Part shown: positions 9,048 through 17,792 of the stretch, one piece after another
Position numbering within the stretch: the first letter of the stretch is position 1
Layout: the number at the start of each line of letters is the position of its first letter
Source: Kineosporia corallincola
GTDB lineage: Bacteria > Actinomycetota > Actinomycetes > Actinomycetales > Kineosporiaceae
Direction: 5' to 3'
NCBI RefSeq assembly: GCF_018499875.1
Contig: NZ_JAHBAY010000004.1
Location: 528,258 to 592,257, forward strand
DNA length: 64,000 nucleotides
The notes under the pieces: generated by a model
The model's input: only the letters and a program-made list of their open reading frames with translations
The model's database searches: none
Told to the model about the DNA's origin: nothing
Program-made: the position numbers and the translations under genes

Positions 9048-10199
9048 ATGGACGCAATCCTGCCCGTGGGTGCCACGGATTCGGAAAACCCGGCCCCTCG
9101 CAAGCCGCGGGTGGCCGTGCTCTTCGGCGGGCGCTCGAGCGAGCACGCGGTCAGCTGTGCCACCGCCTCGTCGGTGCTGGGCGCCATCGACCGGGACGCC
9201 TACGAGGTGATCCCGATCGGGGTGACCCGCACCGGCCGCTGGGTGCTGGCCGCCGACGACCCGGACCGCTGGGCGATCACCGCCGGCGTGCTGCCCGAGG
9301 TGAAGGACGGCGACGGCCCCGGCGTCATCGCCCCCGTGCAGACCACCGACTCGACGCTCCAGGTGCTGGAGCACGGCCAGGTGCCGCGCGAGCTGGGTCA
9401 GGTCGACGTGGTGTTCCCGCTGCTGCACGGCCCGTTCGGTGAGGACGGCACGTTGCAGGGCCTGCTCGAGCTGACCGACGTGCGCTACGTCGGCGCCGGG
9501 GTGCTGGCCTCCGCGGCGAGCATGGACAAGGCCGTGATGAAGGTCATGCTGAAGGGTTCCGGCCTGCCGATCGGCGAGTACCTGGTGGTGCGGCCCGGTC
9601 AGTGGCAGCACGACCCGGACGGCGTGCGCGACGACGTGGAGGAGCTCGGCTGGCCGGTGTTCGTGAAGCCGGCCCGGGCCGGTTCCAGCGTCGGCATCAG
9701 CAAGGTGGACGGCCCGGAGGGGCTCGACGCCGCGATCGCCGAGGCGTTGCAGCACGACCGCAAGCTGGTGATCGAGGCGTCGGTGGTCGGCCGGGAGATC
9801 GAGTGCGCGGTGCTCCAGTCGTCCGACGGGAGTGTCGCCACCAGTCTGCCCGGTGAGATCGAGTTCGTCGGGGGTCACGACTTCTACGACTTCGAGGCCA
9901 AGTACCTGGACGGCACCACCAAGCTGTCCTGCCCGGCCGATCTGCCCGCCGACGTGCTGGACCGGGTGCGCGAGCTGTCGGTGCGCACCTTCGAGGCGAT
10001 GAACTGCGAGGGCCTGGCCCGCGTCGACTTCTTCGTGCTGGCCGACGGCAGCGTGGTGGTGAACGAGATCAACACGATGCCGGGCTTCACCAGCTCGTCG
10101 ATGTACCCGCGGATGTGGGCCGCGACCGGCCTGGACTACCCGGAGCTGATCGACCGGCTGATCCGGACCGCTCTGGCCCGTCCCACCGGCCTGCGCTGA
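9048..10199 (+). CDS. ddl: D-alanine--D-alanine ligase
   Basis: An ATP-grasp ligase that makes the D-Ala-D-Ala dipeptide for peptidoglycan precursors. The 383-residue protein has the family signature LFGGRSSEHAVSCATASSV at residues 25-45. HGPFGEDGTLQGLLEL is the N-terminal Ddl signature. VFVKPARAGSSVGISKV and VNEINTMPGFTSSSMYP provide the ATP and metal ligands. The N-terminal twenty residues are a non-conserved extension. An acidic linker near residue 85 (KDGDGPG) is common in actinobacterial Ddl. The active site looks like that of D-Ala-D-Ala rather than D-Ala-D-Lac enzymes, but I could not align it rigorously. A shared hairpin terminator separates it from the convergent lipoprotein gene. 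Confidence 0.94.
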   Translation: MDAILPVGATDSENPAPRKPRVAVLFGGRSSEHAVSCATASSVLGAIDRDAYEVIPIGVTRTGRWVLAADDPDRWAITAGVLPEVKDGDGPGVIAPVQTTDSTLQVLEHGQVPRELGQVDVVFPLLHGPFGEDGTLQGLLELTDVRYVGAGVLASAASMDKAVMKVMLKGSGLPIGEYLVVRPGQWQHDPDGVRDDVEELGWPVFVKPARAGSSVGISKVDGPEGLDAAIAEALQHDRKLVIEASVVGREIECAVLQSSDGSVATSLPGEIEFVGGHDFYDFEAKYLDGTTKLSCPADLPADVLDRVRELSVRTFEAMNCEGLARVDFFVLADGSVVVNEINTMPGFTSSSMYPRMWAATGLDYPELIDRLIRTALARPTGLR

Positions 10200-10215
10200 C
10201 CGAATACCGCCCCAG

Positions 10216-10245
10216 GGGCCGGTTCCGGATGTCCGGGACCGGCCC
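10216..10245. terminator. Bidirectional terminator between ddl and DUF3515 gene
   Basis: Fourteen-base arms (10216-10229 and 10232-10245), with one mismatch, lie in the 49 bp between the two convergent stop codons. There is no T-tract on either side, as is common in very GC-rich genomes. Confidence 0.65.
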
Positions 10246-10248
10246 TCG

Positions 10249-10821
10249 TCAGTTCGTGGCCGTGGTCGCGCTGCTGCCGGGAACGGTGTCGGTGACGTCG
10301 TAGCAACGGCGTTCGGTGGTGTCGAGCTCGGCCACCGCGTCGTTCAGGTCGGCCAGGGCGCCGGTGGCGGAGGAACGCTCCACCGAGCTCGGCACCCGCA
10401 CCAGCACGGCCGGGTCACGGCCGTAGGTGAGAAAGTTGTAGCTGTCGTCGCTCTCGGTGAACACCCAGGAGACGTCGTCCACCTCGATGCACTCGTCGGT
10501 GGTCGGGCCGGTCGGGGTCGCCCCGCAGCTCAGCGAGATCGCCGGGTCGCCCCAGCGGGCGATGCCCCGGGGCTGCTCACCGGTGTCGCGGGCCAGCGAC
10601 AGCACCGTCGCGGGCAGCCGGTCGAGCAGGTCGGTGCAGGCGGCGTCGGCGGCATCGGGACCGGGGGTGAGGGCAGCGGCCTCTTCGCCGTCCCCTGTTG
10701 CCGATCCCGAGCCGCAGGCCGCCAGCACCACGGCCGCCCCGAGAGCCACGGGCACAGCGATCAGGGCCCGGCGCCGAGGCCGGACCCTGATCTGCCCGAT
10801 GTCACGCAGGACGCGGCGCAT
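10249..10821 (-). CDS. DUF3515 family lipoprotein
   Basis: A 190-residue secreted lipoprotein. After a basic N-terminus (RRVLRDIGQIRVRPRRR), a hydrophobic segment ends in the lipobox LAAC at about residues 32-35, so the mature protein would be lipid-anchored at the outer face of the membrane. Three further cysteines (SLSCGATP, DECIEV, RRCYDV), together with ACTDLL, could form disulphides. The position next to ddl matches the mycobacterial DUF3515 gene Rv2980. The function is unknown. It ends on a hairpin shared with ddl. The upstream Lrp-domain gene lies 4 bp away, so the two are probably co-transcribed. Confidence 0.85.
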   Translation of the reverse strand: MRRVLRDIGQIRVRPRRRALIAVPVALGAAVVLAACGSGSATGDGEEAAALTPGPDAADAACTDLLDRLPATVLSLARDTGEQPRGIARWGDPAISLSCGATPTGPTTDECIEVDDVSWVFTESDDSYNFLTYGRDPAVLVRVPSSVERSSATGALADLNDAVAELDTTERRCYDVTDTVPGSSATTATN

Positions 10822-10825
10822 CAGC

Positions 10826-11062
10826 TCACATCTTCACAACGGTGCAGGTGAGCGTGCGGGTAATGCCCTTCACGTCCTGGATCTTCGCGATCACACCCTG
10901 GCCGAGCTCGTCGACGGAGGGCGCCTCGATCCGGGCGATGACGTCATAGGGACCCGTGACGTCCTCGGCCAAGGTCACGCCAGGGATCTGAGCGATCTCC
11001 GTGACGATGGACGTCGAGCGCCCGACCTCGGTCTGGATCAAGATGTAAGCCTGCACCACCAC
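10826..11062 (-). CDS. Stand-alone Lrp/AsnC ligand-binding (RAM) domain protein
   Basis: A 78-residue protein consisting only of the RAM effector domain of Lrp/AsnC regulators (VVVQAYILIQTEVGRST, then GVTLAEDVTGPYDVIARIEA, then VKGITRTLTCTVV). It has no helix-turn-helix. Such stand-alone domains form dimers or octamers and bind amino acids. Some modulate full-length Lrp proteins, but the actinobacterial orthologue near thiL has no settled role. The first of three consecutive GTG codons (11062) is taken as the start because AGGAG sits exactly 6 nt upstream. An in-frame ATG at 11128 would add a 22-residue leader and bury that ribosome-binding site inside the gene. Confidence 0.88.
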   Translation of the reverse strand: MVVQAYILIQTEVGRSTSIVTEIAQIPGVTLAEDVTGPYDVIARIEAPSVDELGQGVIAKIQDVKGITRTLTCTVVKM

Positions 11063-11200
11063 GTGTTTCTCCTGTCCGAACTGCCTGAGGGTCTCCAGAG
11101 GCTCCACGGTGCGGGCCGACTCAGACATTGGGCGGTCACGCTACCGTGTCGATCGACTGGCGCAGCAGAGGGTTCGCCGGATCGAGACTGAAGGTTGGGT

Positions 11201-12232
11201 ATGGATTTAGCGACGTCCGGGGGTGAACCGGAACGTTTCGGTCCGACGATCGGCACTCTGGGTGAGGACGCCCTCGTTTCCGGTGTCATCGATCGTTACC
11301 CTTCCGCGCCCTGGCTCACGGTCGGCCCGGGTGACGACGCAGCAGTTCTGGACCTGACCGGAAGCCTGGCCGGGCCGCTGATCGCCTGCACCGACACGAT
11401 TGTCGAGGGTCAGGACTTTCTGCGGCACTGGTCGACAGCCCGTGACATCGGGATCAAGGTGGCGGCGCAGAACTTCGCGGATGTCGCGGCCATGGGTGGC
11501 AGGCCTCACACACTTCTCGTGAGTCTGACCACTCCCGCAGATGTCCCGGCGGGGTGGGCCAACTCGCTCGCGGACGGTCTGGCGGCCGAATGTTCCCGGG
11601 CCGGGGCGGTGGTGGCCGGGGGAGACGTGTCGTCGGGTGCGGAGATCGCCGTCACCGGCACCGCGCTGGGCACTCTCGCGGTTCCCCGCGCGGTGCTGCG
11701 GTCGGGGGCCCGGCCCGGCGACCTGATCGCGGTGACACCCGGCAGCGGACGCTCGGCGGCCGGCTGGGCACTGTTGCGGGCGGGGCTGCGGGACGTCGAG
11801 GACCCGGTGCTGGCCGCGCTCGTGCGCGAGCACCGCGCCCCGGTGCCGCCCTACCCGGCCGGGGTGGAGGCGGCGCTGGCCGGGGCGAGCGCGATGATCG
11901 ACACCAGCGACGGCCTGGTGCGTGACGCACTGCGTGTGGCCAGGGCCTCCGGGGCGGTGCTCGACCTCGATCCGGACGCCCTGCGCCCCTCGGCCGACCT
12001 GTTGCGGGCGGCCTCGGTGCTCGGGTCGGCCGCGGGCTCCGAGCCGGAGCCCGACCCGCGGGACTGGGTGCTCACCGGTGGTGAGGACCACGCCCTGCTG
12101 GCCTGTTTCCCGCCCTCGGCCGTGGTGCCCGCGGCGTTCGGCGTGATCGGCCGGGTGCGGTCCGGGGAGCCGGGCGTGTGGCTGGGAGGACGCCCGTTCA
12201 CCGGTGAGGGCGGCTGGCGGCACTGGAGCTGA
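11201..12232 (+). CDS. thiL: Thiamine-monophosphate kinase ThiL
   Basis: ThiL phosphorylates thiamine monophosphate to the active cofactor thiamine diphosphate. The 343-residue protein has the AIR-synthase-like fold. Its features include VGPGDDAAVLDL, CTDTIVEGQDFLRHW with acidic metal ligands, the FADVAAMGG motif and VAGGDVSSG. MIDTSDGLVRDALRVA and GGEDHALLACF lie in the C-terminal domain. The ATG at 11201 has AAGG 6 nt upstream. It diverges from the Lrp-domain gene. A GC-rich hairpin follows the stop codon. Confidence 0.94.
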   Translation: MDLATSGGEPERFGPTIGTLGEDALVSGVIDRYPSAPWLTVGPGDDAAVLDLTGSLAGPLIACTDTIVEGQDFLRHWSTARDIGIKVAAQNFADVAAMGGRPHTLLVSLTTPADVPAGWANSLADGLAAECSRAGAVVAGGDVSSGAEIAVTGTALGTLAVPRAVLRSGARPGDLIAVTPGSGRSAAGWALLRAGLRDVEDPVLAALVREHRAPVPPYPAGVEAALAGASAMIDTSDGLVRDALRVARASGAVLDLDPDALRPSADLLRAASVLGSAAGSEPEPDPRDWVLTGGEDHALLACFPPSAVVPAAFGVIGRVRSGEPGVWLGGRPFTGEGGWRHWS

Positions 12233-12248
12233 CCGGCTTCTGGGCGAC

Positions 12249-12285
12249 CCGGGGTGGGTCCTGCGCGTACGCGGTCCCACCCCGG
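12249..12285 (+). terminator. Probable terminator of thiL
   Basis: CCGGGGTGGG at 12249-12258 pairs perfectly with 12276-12285 and lies 17 bp after the stop codon. No T-tract follows, so efficiency is uncertain. Confidence 0.5.
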
Positions 12286-12387
12286 CCGGCTCGCCTCCGA
12301 GGGATCCGGCTCTCGGGTCGCCCACCCCGGGCGGCCCGGCTCGCGGGATTCACTCGATCGGGTGAGCCGAACCCGTCTGCTGCCGGG

Positions 12388-12437
12388 GCAAAACGACGAC
12401 CGCCGGGCTCCCTGGTGGGAACGCCCGGCGGTCGTCG
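12388..12437 (-). terminator. Intrinsic terminator of rpmB
   Basis: Fifteen perfectly paired bases (12394-12408 with 12423-12437) are followed, on the minus strand, by TTTTGC. It lies directly downstream of rpmB. Confidence 0.88.
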
Positions 12438-12447
12438 GAGTGGGGAG

Positions 12448-12633
12448 TCAGCGGCTGACCTTGCCCGCCTTCAGGCAGGAGGTGCAGACGTTGATCCGCT
12501 GCGGCGTGCCGCCCACGGTGGTGCGGACGCGCTGGATGTTCGGGTTCCAGCGGCGCTTCGTCCGGCGGTGCGAGTGGGAGACGCTGAAGCCGAAGCCCGG
12601 TCCCTTCTTGCAGACGTCGCAGTTGGCGGCCAC
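12448..12633 (-). CDS. rpmB: 50S ribosomal protein L28 (zinc-binding type)
   Basis: L28 is a 61-residue component of the large ribosomal subunit. It begins [20 protein letters not shown] and ends [12 protein letters not shown]. The two CxxC pairs identify the zinc-containing (C+) form, whereas the L32 gene in this window encodes a zinc-free form. In actinobacteria that hold paralogues, zinc starvation induces cysteine-free replacements elsewhere in the genome. The start is GTG at 12633, with AGGAG 6 nt upstream. The gene is transcribed away from fakA. A TTGGGA-N18-TACTCT promoter lies about 110 bp upstream. Confidence 0.96.
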   Translation of the reverse strand: MAANCDVCKKGPGFGFSVSHSHRRTKRRWNPNIQRVRTTVGGTPQRINVCTSCLKAGKVSR

Positions 12634-12743
12634 GGTGATCTCCTGGGGTCATTGAACTGAATGCTTCTTGCGGGCGGTCGTTCTCTGCATGCCCGGCGCT
12701 GGTCGGCAGCCGCAGGCAGCGATGGCCTACCACGCTCCCGAGC

Positions 12744-12773
12744 AGAGTAGCCGAACCCTGTCGCGCTTCCCAA
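12744..12773 (-). promoter_or_regulatory. Probable rpmB promoter
   Basis: On the minus strand, TTGGGA (12768-12773) and TACTCT (12744-12749) are 18 bp apart. This predicts a leader of about 100 nt before rpmB. The rest of the rpmB-fakA gap shows nothing else I can name. Confidence 0.45.
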
Positions 12774-12929
12774 ACCGGCGCCGTGTCGGTCCGCGTTCGC
12801 CGGGTGACCAGGAAGGGCGGAAAGTGGCGTAGTCGGATGAACGGCGCATGAATGGCCGGTGGGCCGGGGCGGCGGATACTGTCCGGCGAATGGTGTCCGA
12901 TCCGGTTCCGGTGGTGAGGGAGGGCTGAG

Positions 12930-14798
12930 GTGCTGAACGTTCTCGATCCTCCGGCCGCGCGGCGCTGGGCGCTGACCGCGCTGGGGGCGCTCGCCGACGC
13001 CCGCGAGGAGATCGACGCCCTCAACGTGTTCCCGGTGCCGGACGGCGACACCGGCACCAACATGTACCTGACCCTGGAGGCCGCGGTCGCCGCGGCGCAG
13101 ACCCTGCCCCCGCACGCGCCGGTGGCCGAGGTGGCCGACGCCTTCGCCCGGGGCGCGCTGCTGGGGGCCCGGGGCAACTCCGGCGTGATCGGCGCGCAGC
13201 TGCTGCGCGGCTGGGCCCAGGTGCTCGCCACGCACAGCGAACTCACCACCCGCACCGCCGTCGAGTGCTTCCGGCGGGCCGACGAGCAGGCCTGGAAGGC
13301 CGTGCACCTCCCGGTCGAGGGCACGATGCTGTCGGTCAGCCGGGCCGCGGCGCTGGCCGCGCGGGAGGCGGCGGGCCCGGACTGCGACGGTGACCTGGAC
13401 ACGGTGATCAGCGCCGCCGCCGAGGCGGCCCGGCTGGCCCTGGCCCGCACCCCGGTGCAGCTGCCGGCGCTGGCCGCGGCCGGTGTGGTGGACGCCGGTG
13501 GCCGCGGTCTGGTGGTTCTGCTCGACACCCTGGCCGAGGTGGTGCTGGCCGGCCGGCACCCGCACCGCCGGCACCGTCAGCACCGCCGTCGGCGTCCGGC
13601 CAATCTGCCCGCCCTCGACTTCGCGGCCTGCCTCGGCCCGGTGCCGGTGGCCCCGGCCACCCCGGCGATCGGGGTGCCGGTGCTGCGGCGGGGGGCCGGC
13701 GACCGGCACGGCCGCAGAACCGGGGGCCCGTCCGGGCCCGGCGCGCACGACCGGTCCCACCCGGCGACCGGCCCGGCGGCCACACCGCCCCTGTCACTCG
13801 GTCACTGCGCGCACGCCGAGGCACCGGAGCCAGGGCAGGACGAGGTGTTCGCCGTCCCCACGCGGCCCGGCCCGCAGCTGTACGAGGTGATGTTTCTGCT
13901 CGACACCGATCCGGAGCGCGGTGACGCCCTGGTGGACGAGCTGCGCACCGGGCTGGACCGGCTCGGCGACTCGCTGGTGATCGTGGGCGGACCGGACCTG
14001 TGGCAGGTCCATGTGCACGTGGAGGACGCCGGTGCGGCCGTGGAACGCGCGCTCGGGGCCGGGCACCCGCACCGGATCCGCATCACCCATCTCGGCCCGG
14101 GCGCTCCCGGCCCGGCCCCGGCGGAATCCCGCACCCGCACGAACGGCCTGGTGGCCTGCGCCGCCGGGCCCGGTCTCGCCGCCCTGTTCGAGAGCACGGG
14201 GGCGACGGTGGTGGCCGGCGGCCCCGGGCGCCGTCCCTCGACCGCCGCGGTGCTCGCCGCGATCCGCCGCACCGGGGCGAGCGACGTGGCCGTGCTGCCG
14301 AACGACGCGGACACGCTCAGCGTCGCCCGCATCGCCGCCGCCTCGGCCCGCACCGAGGGCGTGCGGGTGACCGTGGTGCCGACCCGGGCCCAGGTGCAGG
14401 GACTGGCCGCCGCCGCGGTGCACGACCCGCACCGCCGGTTCGACGACGACGTGGTGTCGATGTCGGCCGCGGCCGGCGGGGCCCGCGACGGCGCCGTCAC
14501 CGTGGCCGCCCGGAATGGACTCACCAGCGCGGGGGAGTGCAGGATCGGGGACGCGCTCGGGGTGGTCGACGGTGACTTCGCGGTGCTCGGCGACGACCTG
14601 ACCGCCGTCGCCGTCGAGGTCCTGGACCGGTTGCTGGCCTCCGGCGGGGAGCTGGTCACCATCGTTGTCGGTGCCGGGGGGCATGATGCCCTTGCCCGCT
14701 CGGTGGCGGCGCACGCCCGCGGTCTCGGCCGGGGACTGGAGGTGAACGTCGTGGACGGCGGTCAGCCCCGGTACCCGCTCCTGATCGGGGTGGAGTGA
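12930..14798 (+). CDS. fakA: DAK2-domain fatty acid kinase A-like protein (YloV family)
   Basis: The protein resembles FakA, the ATP-binding kinase subunit that phosphorylates fatty acids presented by a separate FakB/DegV carrier. No FakB is visible here. Residues 1-205 form the DhaL/DAK2 domain, with NVFPVPDGDTGTNMY near residue 32 holding the Mg-ATP aspartates and GALLGARGNSGVIGAQLLRG near residue 72. Residues about 209-300 are a variable linker starting with a His/Arg cluster (HPHRRHRQHRRRRP). The remainder (EVMFLLDT onward to VNVVDGGQPRYPLLIGVE) matches the middle and C-terminal YloV domains. The GTG start has a GGGAGG box 6 nt upstream. The rpmB-fakA-recG neighbourhood is conserved well beyond actinobacteria. 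Confidence 0.88.
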   Translation: MLNVLDPPAARRWALTALGALADAREEIDALNVFPVPDGDTGTNMYLTLEAAVAAAQTLPPHAPVAEVADAFARGALLGARGNSGVIGAQLLRGWAQVLATHSELTTRTAVECFRRADEQAWKAVHLPVEGTMLSVSRAAALAAREAAGPDCDGDLDTVISAAAEAARLALARTPVQLPALAAAGVVDAGGRGLVVLLDTLAEVVLAGRHPHRRHRQHRRRRPANLPALDFAACLGPVPVAPATPAIGVPVLRRGAGDRHGRRTGGPSGPGAHDRSHPATGPAATPPLSLGHCAHAEAPEPGQDEVFAVPTRPGPQLYEVMFLLDTDPERGDALVDELRTGLDRLGDSLVIVGGPDLWQVHVHVEDAGAAVERALGAGHPHRIRITHLGPGAPGPAPAESRTRTNGLVACAAGPGLAALFESTGATVVAGGPGRRPSTAAVLAAIRRTGASDVAVLPNDADTLSVARIAAASARTEGVRVTVVPTRAQVQGLAAAAVHDPHRRFDDDVVSMSAAAGGARDGAVTVAARNGLTSAGECRIGDALGVVDGDFAVLGDDLTAVAVEVLDRLLASGGELVTIVVGAGGHDALARSVAAHARGLGRGLEVNVVDGGQPRYPLLIGVE

Positions 14799-14828
14799 TC
14801 TCGAGGAACAGTCAGGGGTGAGCGCTCG

Positions 14829-17057
14829 GTGGCGACAGCGGGGCCGGACGAATCGATGCCGGAACGTCTCAGGGAGTCGCTGACCAAGGTGCTCGGCAGC
14901 CGCACCGCCAAGGTGCTGGAGCGCGAGCTCGGTCTGGAGACGGTCAACGACCTGCTGCGGCACTACCCGCGCCGCTACATGGAGCTGGGCGAGCTCACCC
15001 CGATCGACTCGCTGCCCGAGGACGTGCCGGTCAGCCTGGTCGCCGAGGTGCGCAAGGTCAGCGTGCGCGAGATGAAGACCCGGCGCAGCAAGATCATGAC
15101 CGTCGAGGTCACCGACGGGCACGGCTCGCTCGACCTGACGTTCTTCAACAACGTGTTCAAGCCGCAGAAAGAGCTCACCGTCGGCCGGCGGGCGCTGTTC
15201 AGCGGCAAGGTGTCGCGCTACCAGAACCGCAAGCAGCTGGCCCAGCCGATGTACGAGCTGCTCGACGACGAGTCGCAGATGACCGAGGACGAGATCCAGC
15301 AGCGCCTGGTCATGCCGCTGCCGATCTACCCGGCCACCGGCAAGGTCGGTTCCACGCTCATCCGTAACTCGATCCGCCCGGTGCTCGACACGCTGCCGAA
15401 AGACCTGCCCGACCCGGTGCCGGACCGGGTCCGGGCGAAACTCGGCCTGATCGGCCTGAGCTCGGCACTGCGGCAGATCCACGCCCCCGGCGACCGGGCC
15501 CAGCTGGCGGCGGCGCAGCGGCGGCTGAAGTTCGAGGAGGCGTTCGTGCTCCAGACCCTGCTGGTCTGGCGCAAGGCCACCGACCGGCAGCAGCAGGCCA
15601 CCCCGCGCGACCACGTGCCCGGCGGGTTTCTCGACGCCCTCGACGAGCGGCTGCCGTTCGAGCTGACCGAGGGGCAGAAGAAGGTGGGCGACGAGATCGC
15701 CGCCGACCTGTCGCAGGAACACCCGATGCACCGGCTGCTCCAGGGCGAGGTCGGCTCGGGCAAGACGCTGGTGGCGCTGCGGGCGATGGCCCGGGTGGTC
15801 GACTCCGGCGGCCAGGCCGCGCTGCTGGCCCCCACCGAGGTGCTCGCCGTGCAGCACCACCGCTCGATCAGCGCGATGCTCGGCGACCTGGCCGCGGGCG
15901 GCATGCTCGGCGGCGACGACCGGGGCACCCGGGTCACGCTGCTCACCGGCTCGATGAACACGGCCACCCGGCGCAAGGCGCTGCTGGAGGTGGCCTCCGG
16001 CGACGCCGGCATCGTGGTCGGCACCCACGCCCTCATCCAGGACACCGTGCAGTTCTCCGACCTGGGCCTGGTGGTGGTCGACGAGCAGCACCGGTTCGGC
16101 GTGGAGCAGCGTGACGCGTTGCGGCAGAAGGGGAAGAACACCCCGCACCTGCTGGTGATGACCGCCACGCCGATCCCGCGCACGGTCGCCATGACGGTGT
16201 TCGGCGACCTGGAGACGTCGGTGCTCGACCAGCTCCCGGCCGGGCGCAGCGAGATCCAGACCCACGTGGTGCCGGTGCGCGACGAGCGCTGGCTCAGCCG
16301 TACCTGGCAGCGGGTGGCGGAGGAGTGCCGGGCCGGGCACCAGGCCTACGTGGTCTGCGCCCGGATCGGCGAGGACGAGTCCGAGGACGACGTCGACCCG
16401 GTGGACGACGACCGGCTCGAGCTGAAGCTCGGCGACGAGAAGCGCCCGGCCGCCGCCGCGATCGACGTGCTGGCGGCCCTGCGGGTCCAGCCGGAGCTGG
16501 ACGGCCTGGTGATCGAGATGCTGCACGGCCGGATGCCCGCGGACGAGCGGGAGGAGGTGATGCGCCGGTTCTCCGCCAACGAGGTGCACGTGCTGGTCGC
16601 CACCACGGTGATCGAGGTCGGTGTGGACGTGCCGAACGCCACCGCGATGGTGATCACCGATGCCGACCGGTTCGGGGTGTCGCAGCTGCACCAGCTGCGC
16701 GGCCGGGTCGGCCGGGGCGCGGCGGCGGGCGTCTGCCTGCTGCTCACCGAGGCCGGGCAGGGGCCCTCGCTGGACCGGTTGCGGGCGGTGGAGAGCACCC
16801 GCGACGGCTTCGAGCTGGCTCGCATCGACCTGGAGACCCGCCGTGAGGGAGACGTGCTGGGCTCGAAGCAGTCCGGCCTGAACTCCTCGCTGAAGCTGCT
16901 GCGGGTGCTGCGCGACGAGAAGGTCATCGTGGAGGCCCGGGCCGCGGCCACCGAGCTGCTCGACGAAGACGTGCGGCTGCGGGCCCATCCGCAGCTGGTG
17001 GCCGCACTGCGACCGTGGGTCGGTTCCGACCGCGCGGCCTTCCTGGATCGGGGTTAG
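14829..17057 (+). CDS. recG: ATP-dependent DNA helicase RecG
   Basis: RecG reverses stalled replication forks and processes Holliday junctions. The 742-residue protein has an N-terminal wedge/OB region (KIMTVEVTDGHGSLDLTFFNN near residue 90). Superfamily 2 helicase motifs follow: GEVGSGKTLVAL (Walker A) near residue 307, VVVDEQHRFGVEQR (DExH) near 416, MTATPIPRT, TTVIEVGVDVPNA and LRGRVGRG. Between motifs III and IV there is an acidic insertion (GEDESEDDVDPVDDDRLELKLGDEKRP near residues 517-545), which accounts for part of its above-average length. The start is GTG at 14829. It sits 30 bp after fakA and just before rsmD, consistent with one operon. Confidence 0.95.
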   Translation: MATAGPDESMPERLRESLTKVLGSRTAKVLERELGLETVNDLLRHYPRRYMELGELTPIDSLPEDVPVSLVAEVRKVSVREMKTRRSKIMTVEVTDGHGSLDLTFFNNVFKPQKELTVGRRALFSGKVSRYQNRKQLAQPMYELLDDESQMTEDEIQQRLVMPLPIYPATGKVGSTLIRNSIRPVLDTLPKDLPDPVPDRVRAKLGLIGLSSALRQIHAPGDRAQLAAAQRRLKFEEAFVLQTLLVWRKATDRQQQATPRDHVPGGFLDALDERLPFELTEGQKKVGDEIAADLSQEHPMHRLLQGEVGSGKTLVALRAMARVVDSGGQAALLAPTEVLAVQHHRSISAMLGDLAAGGMLGGDDRGTRVTLLTGSMNTATRRKALLEVASGDAGIVVGTHALIQDTVQFSDLGLVVVDEQHRFGVEQRDALRQKGKNTPHLLVMTATPIPRTVAMTVFGDLETSVLDQLPAGRSEIQTHVVPVRDERWLSRTWQRVAEECRAGHQAYVVCARIGEDESEDDVDPVDDDRLELKLGDEKRPAAAAIDVLAALRVQPELDGLVIEMLHGRMPADEREEVMRRFSANEVHVLVATTVIEVGVDVPNATAMVITDADRFGVSQLHQLRGRVGRGAAAGVCLLLTEAGQGPSLDRLRAVESTRDGFELARIDLETRREGDVLGSKQSGLNSSLKLLRVLRDEKVIVEARAAATELLDEDVRLRAHPQLVAALRPWVGSDRAAFLDRG

Positions 17058-17059
17058 TG

Positions 17060-17635
17060 ATGAGCAGGATCGTGTCCGGCGTCGCCGGTGGCCGCCGGCT
17101 GGTGGTGCCCAGGGGCGGCGCCACCCGCCCCACCAGCGAACGCGTGCGGGAGGCCCTGTTCGGGTCGCTCGACGCTCGTGACCTGGTGCGGGGGGTGCCC
17201 GTGCTCGACCTGTTCTGCGGTTCCGGCGCCCTCGGCCTGGAGGCGATGAGCCGCGGGGCCACCCAGGGGGTGCTGGTGGACGCCGGAAAACCGGCTGTCG
17301 ACGCCGCCCGCAAGAACGTGGCCACGCTCGGTCTCTCCGATGTCGCGGTGGTGCACTCGCCCGTGCAGAAGTACCTCGACGGCCGCCCGGCCCTGGCCGC
17401 CGGCCTGGTGTTCGCCGACCCGCCGTACCCGCTGGACGAGGACGAGCTGGCGTCCCTGCTGGCGTCCCTGGCCGGCCGGGGCTGGCTGGCGCCCGACGCC
17501 ACCGTGGTGGTGGAGCGCAGCCGCCGGTCGCCGGAACCGCGCTGGCCGGCCGGGCTGCACCGGGAGAAGGAACGCCGCTACGGCGAGACGACGATCTGGC
17601 AGGCGGTGTGGGACCCGGAGCCCTCGTCGTCCTGA
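17060..17635 (+). CDS. rsmD: 16S rRNA (guanine(966)-N(2))-methyltransferase RsmD
   Basis: RsmD methylates G966 in helix 31 of 16S rRNA, next to the P-site tRNA. The 191-residue protein shows the N-terminal VSGVAGGRRLVVP and RPTSERVREALFGSL motifs. It has the SAM-binding motif DLFCGSGALGLEA near residue 50 and the catalytic DPPY near residue 121. The ATG at 17060 follows the recG stop after 2 nt, so the genes are probably translationally coupled. The order rsmD then coaD is conserved across many bacteria. Confidence 0.94.
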   Translation: MSRIVSGVAGGRRLVVPRGGATRPTSERVREALFGSLDARDLVRGVPVLDLFCGSGALGLEAMSRGATQGVLVDAGKPAVDAARKNVATLGLSDVAVVHSPVQKYLDGRPALAAGLVFADPPYPLDEDELASLLASLAGRGWLAPDATVVVERSRRSPEPRWPAGLHREKERRYGETTIWQAVWDPEPSSS

Positions 17636-17779
17636 AGCTCTTGAGAGACCGTCGTGCTCTGCCGGGGGCTTTCGGGGGCACCGGCCAGGTGGCTGAGGGG
17701 TGGCCGGCGGGTGATCGAGGGGCGCCAAGGGGTGATCAAGGGCACCGGGTGACCGGTGAGCGCACCGGGCCCTGCCCGG

Positions 17780-17785
17780 TAGCGT
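17780..17785 (+). promoter_or_regulatory. -10 box of coaD (leaderless)
   Basis: TAGCGT fits TANNNT and is 7 nt before the GTG at 17793. No ribosome-binding site is present. This spacing also favours the second of two nearby GTG codons as the coaD start. Upstream, at 17710-17746, lie two imperfect copies of a 16-17-nt GGTGATC(G/A)AGGG unit of unknown meaning. Confidence 0.42.
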
Positions 17786-17792
17786 CGTGCGG

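Noticed and set aside
13794..17681. 1295-codon minus-strand frame opposite fakA, recG and rsmD
   Set aside because: It mirrors the codon structure of the sense genes, contains no recognisable domain and spans gene boundaries. It is a mirror frame.
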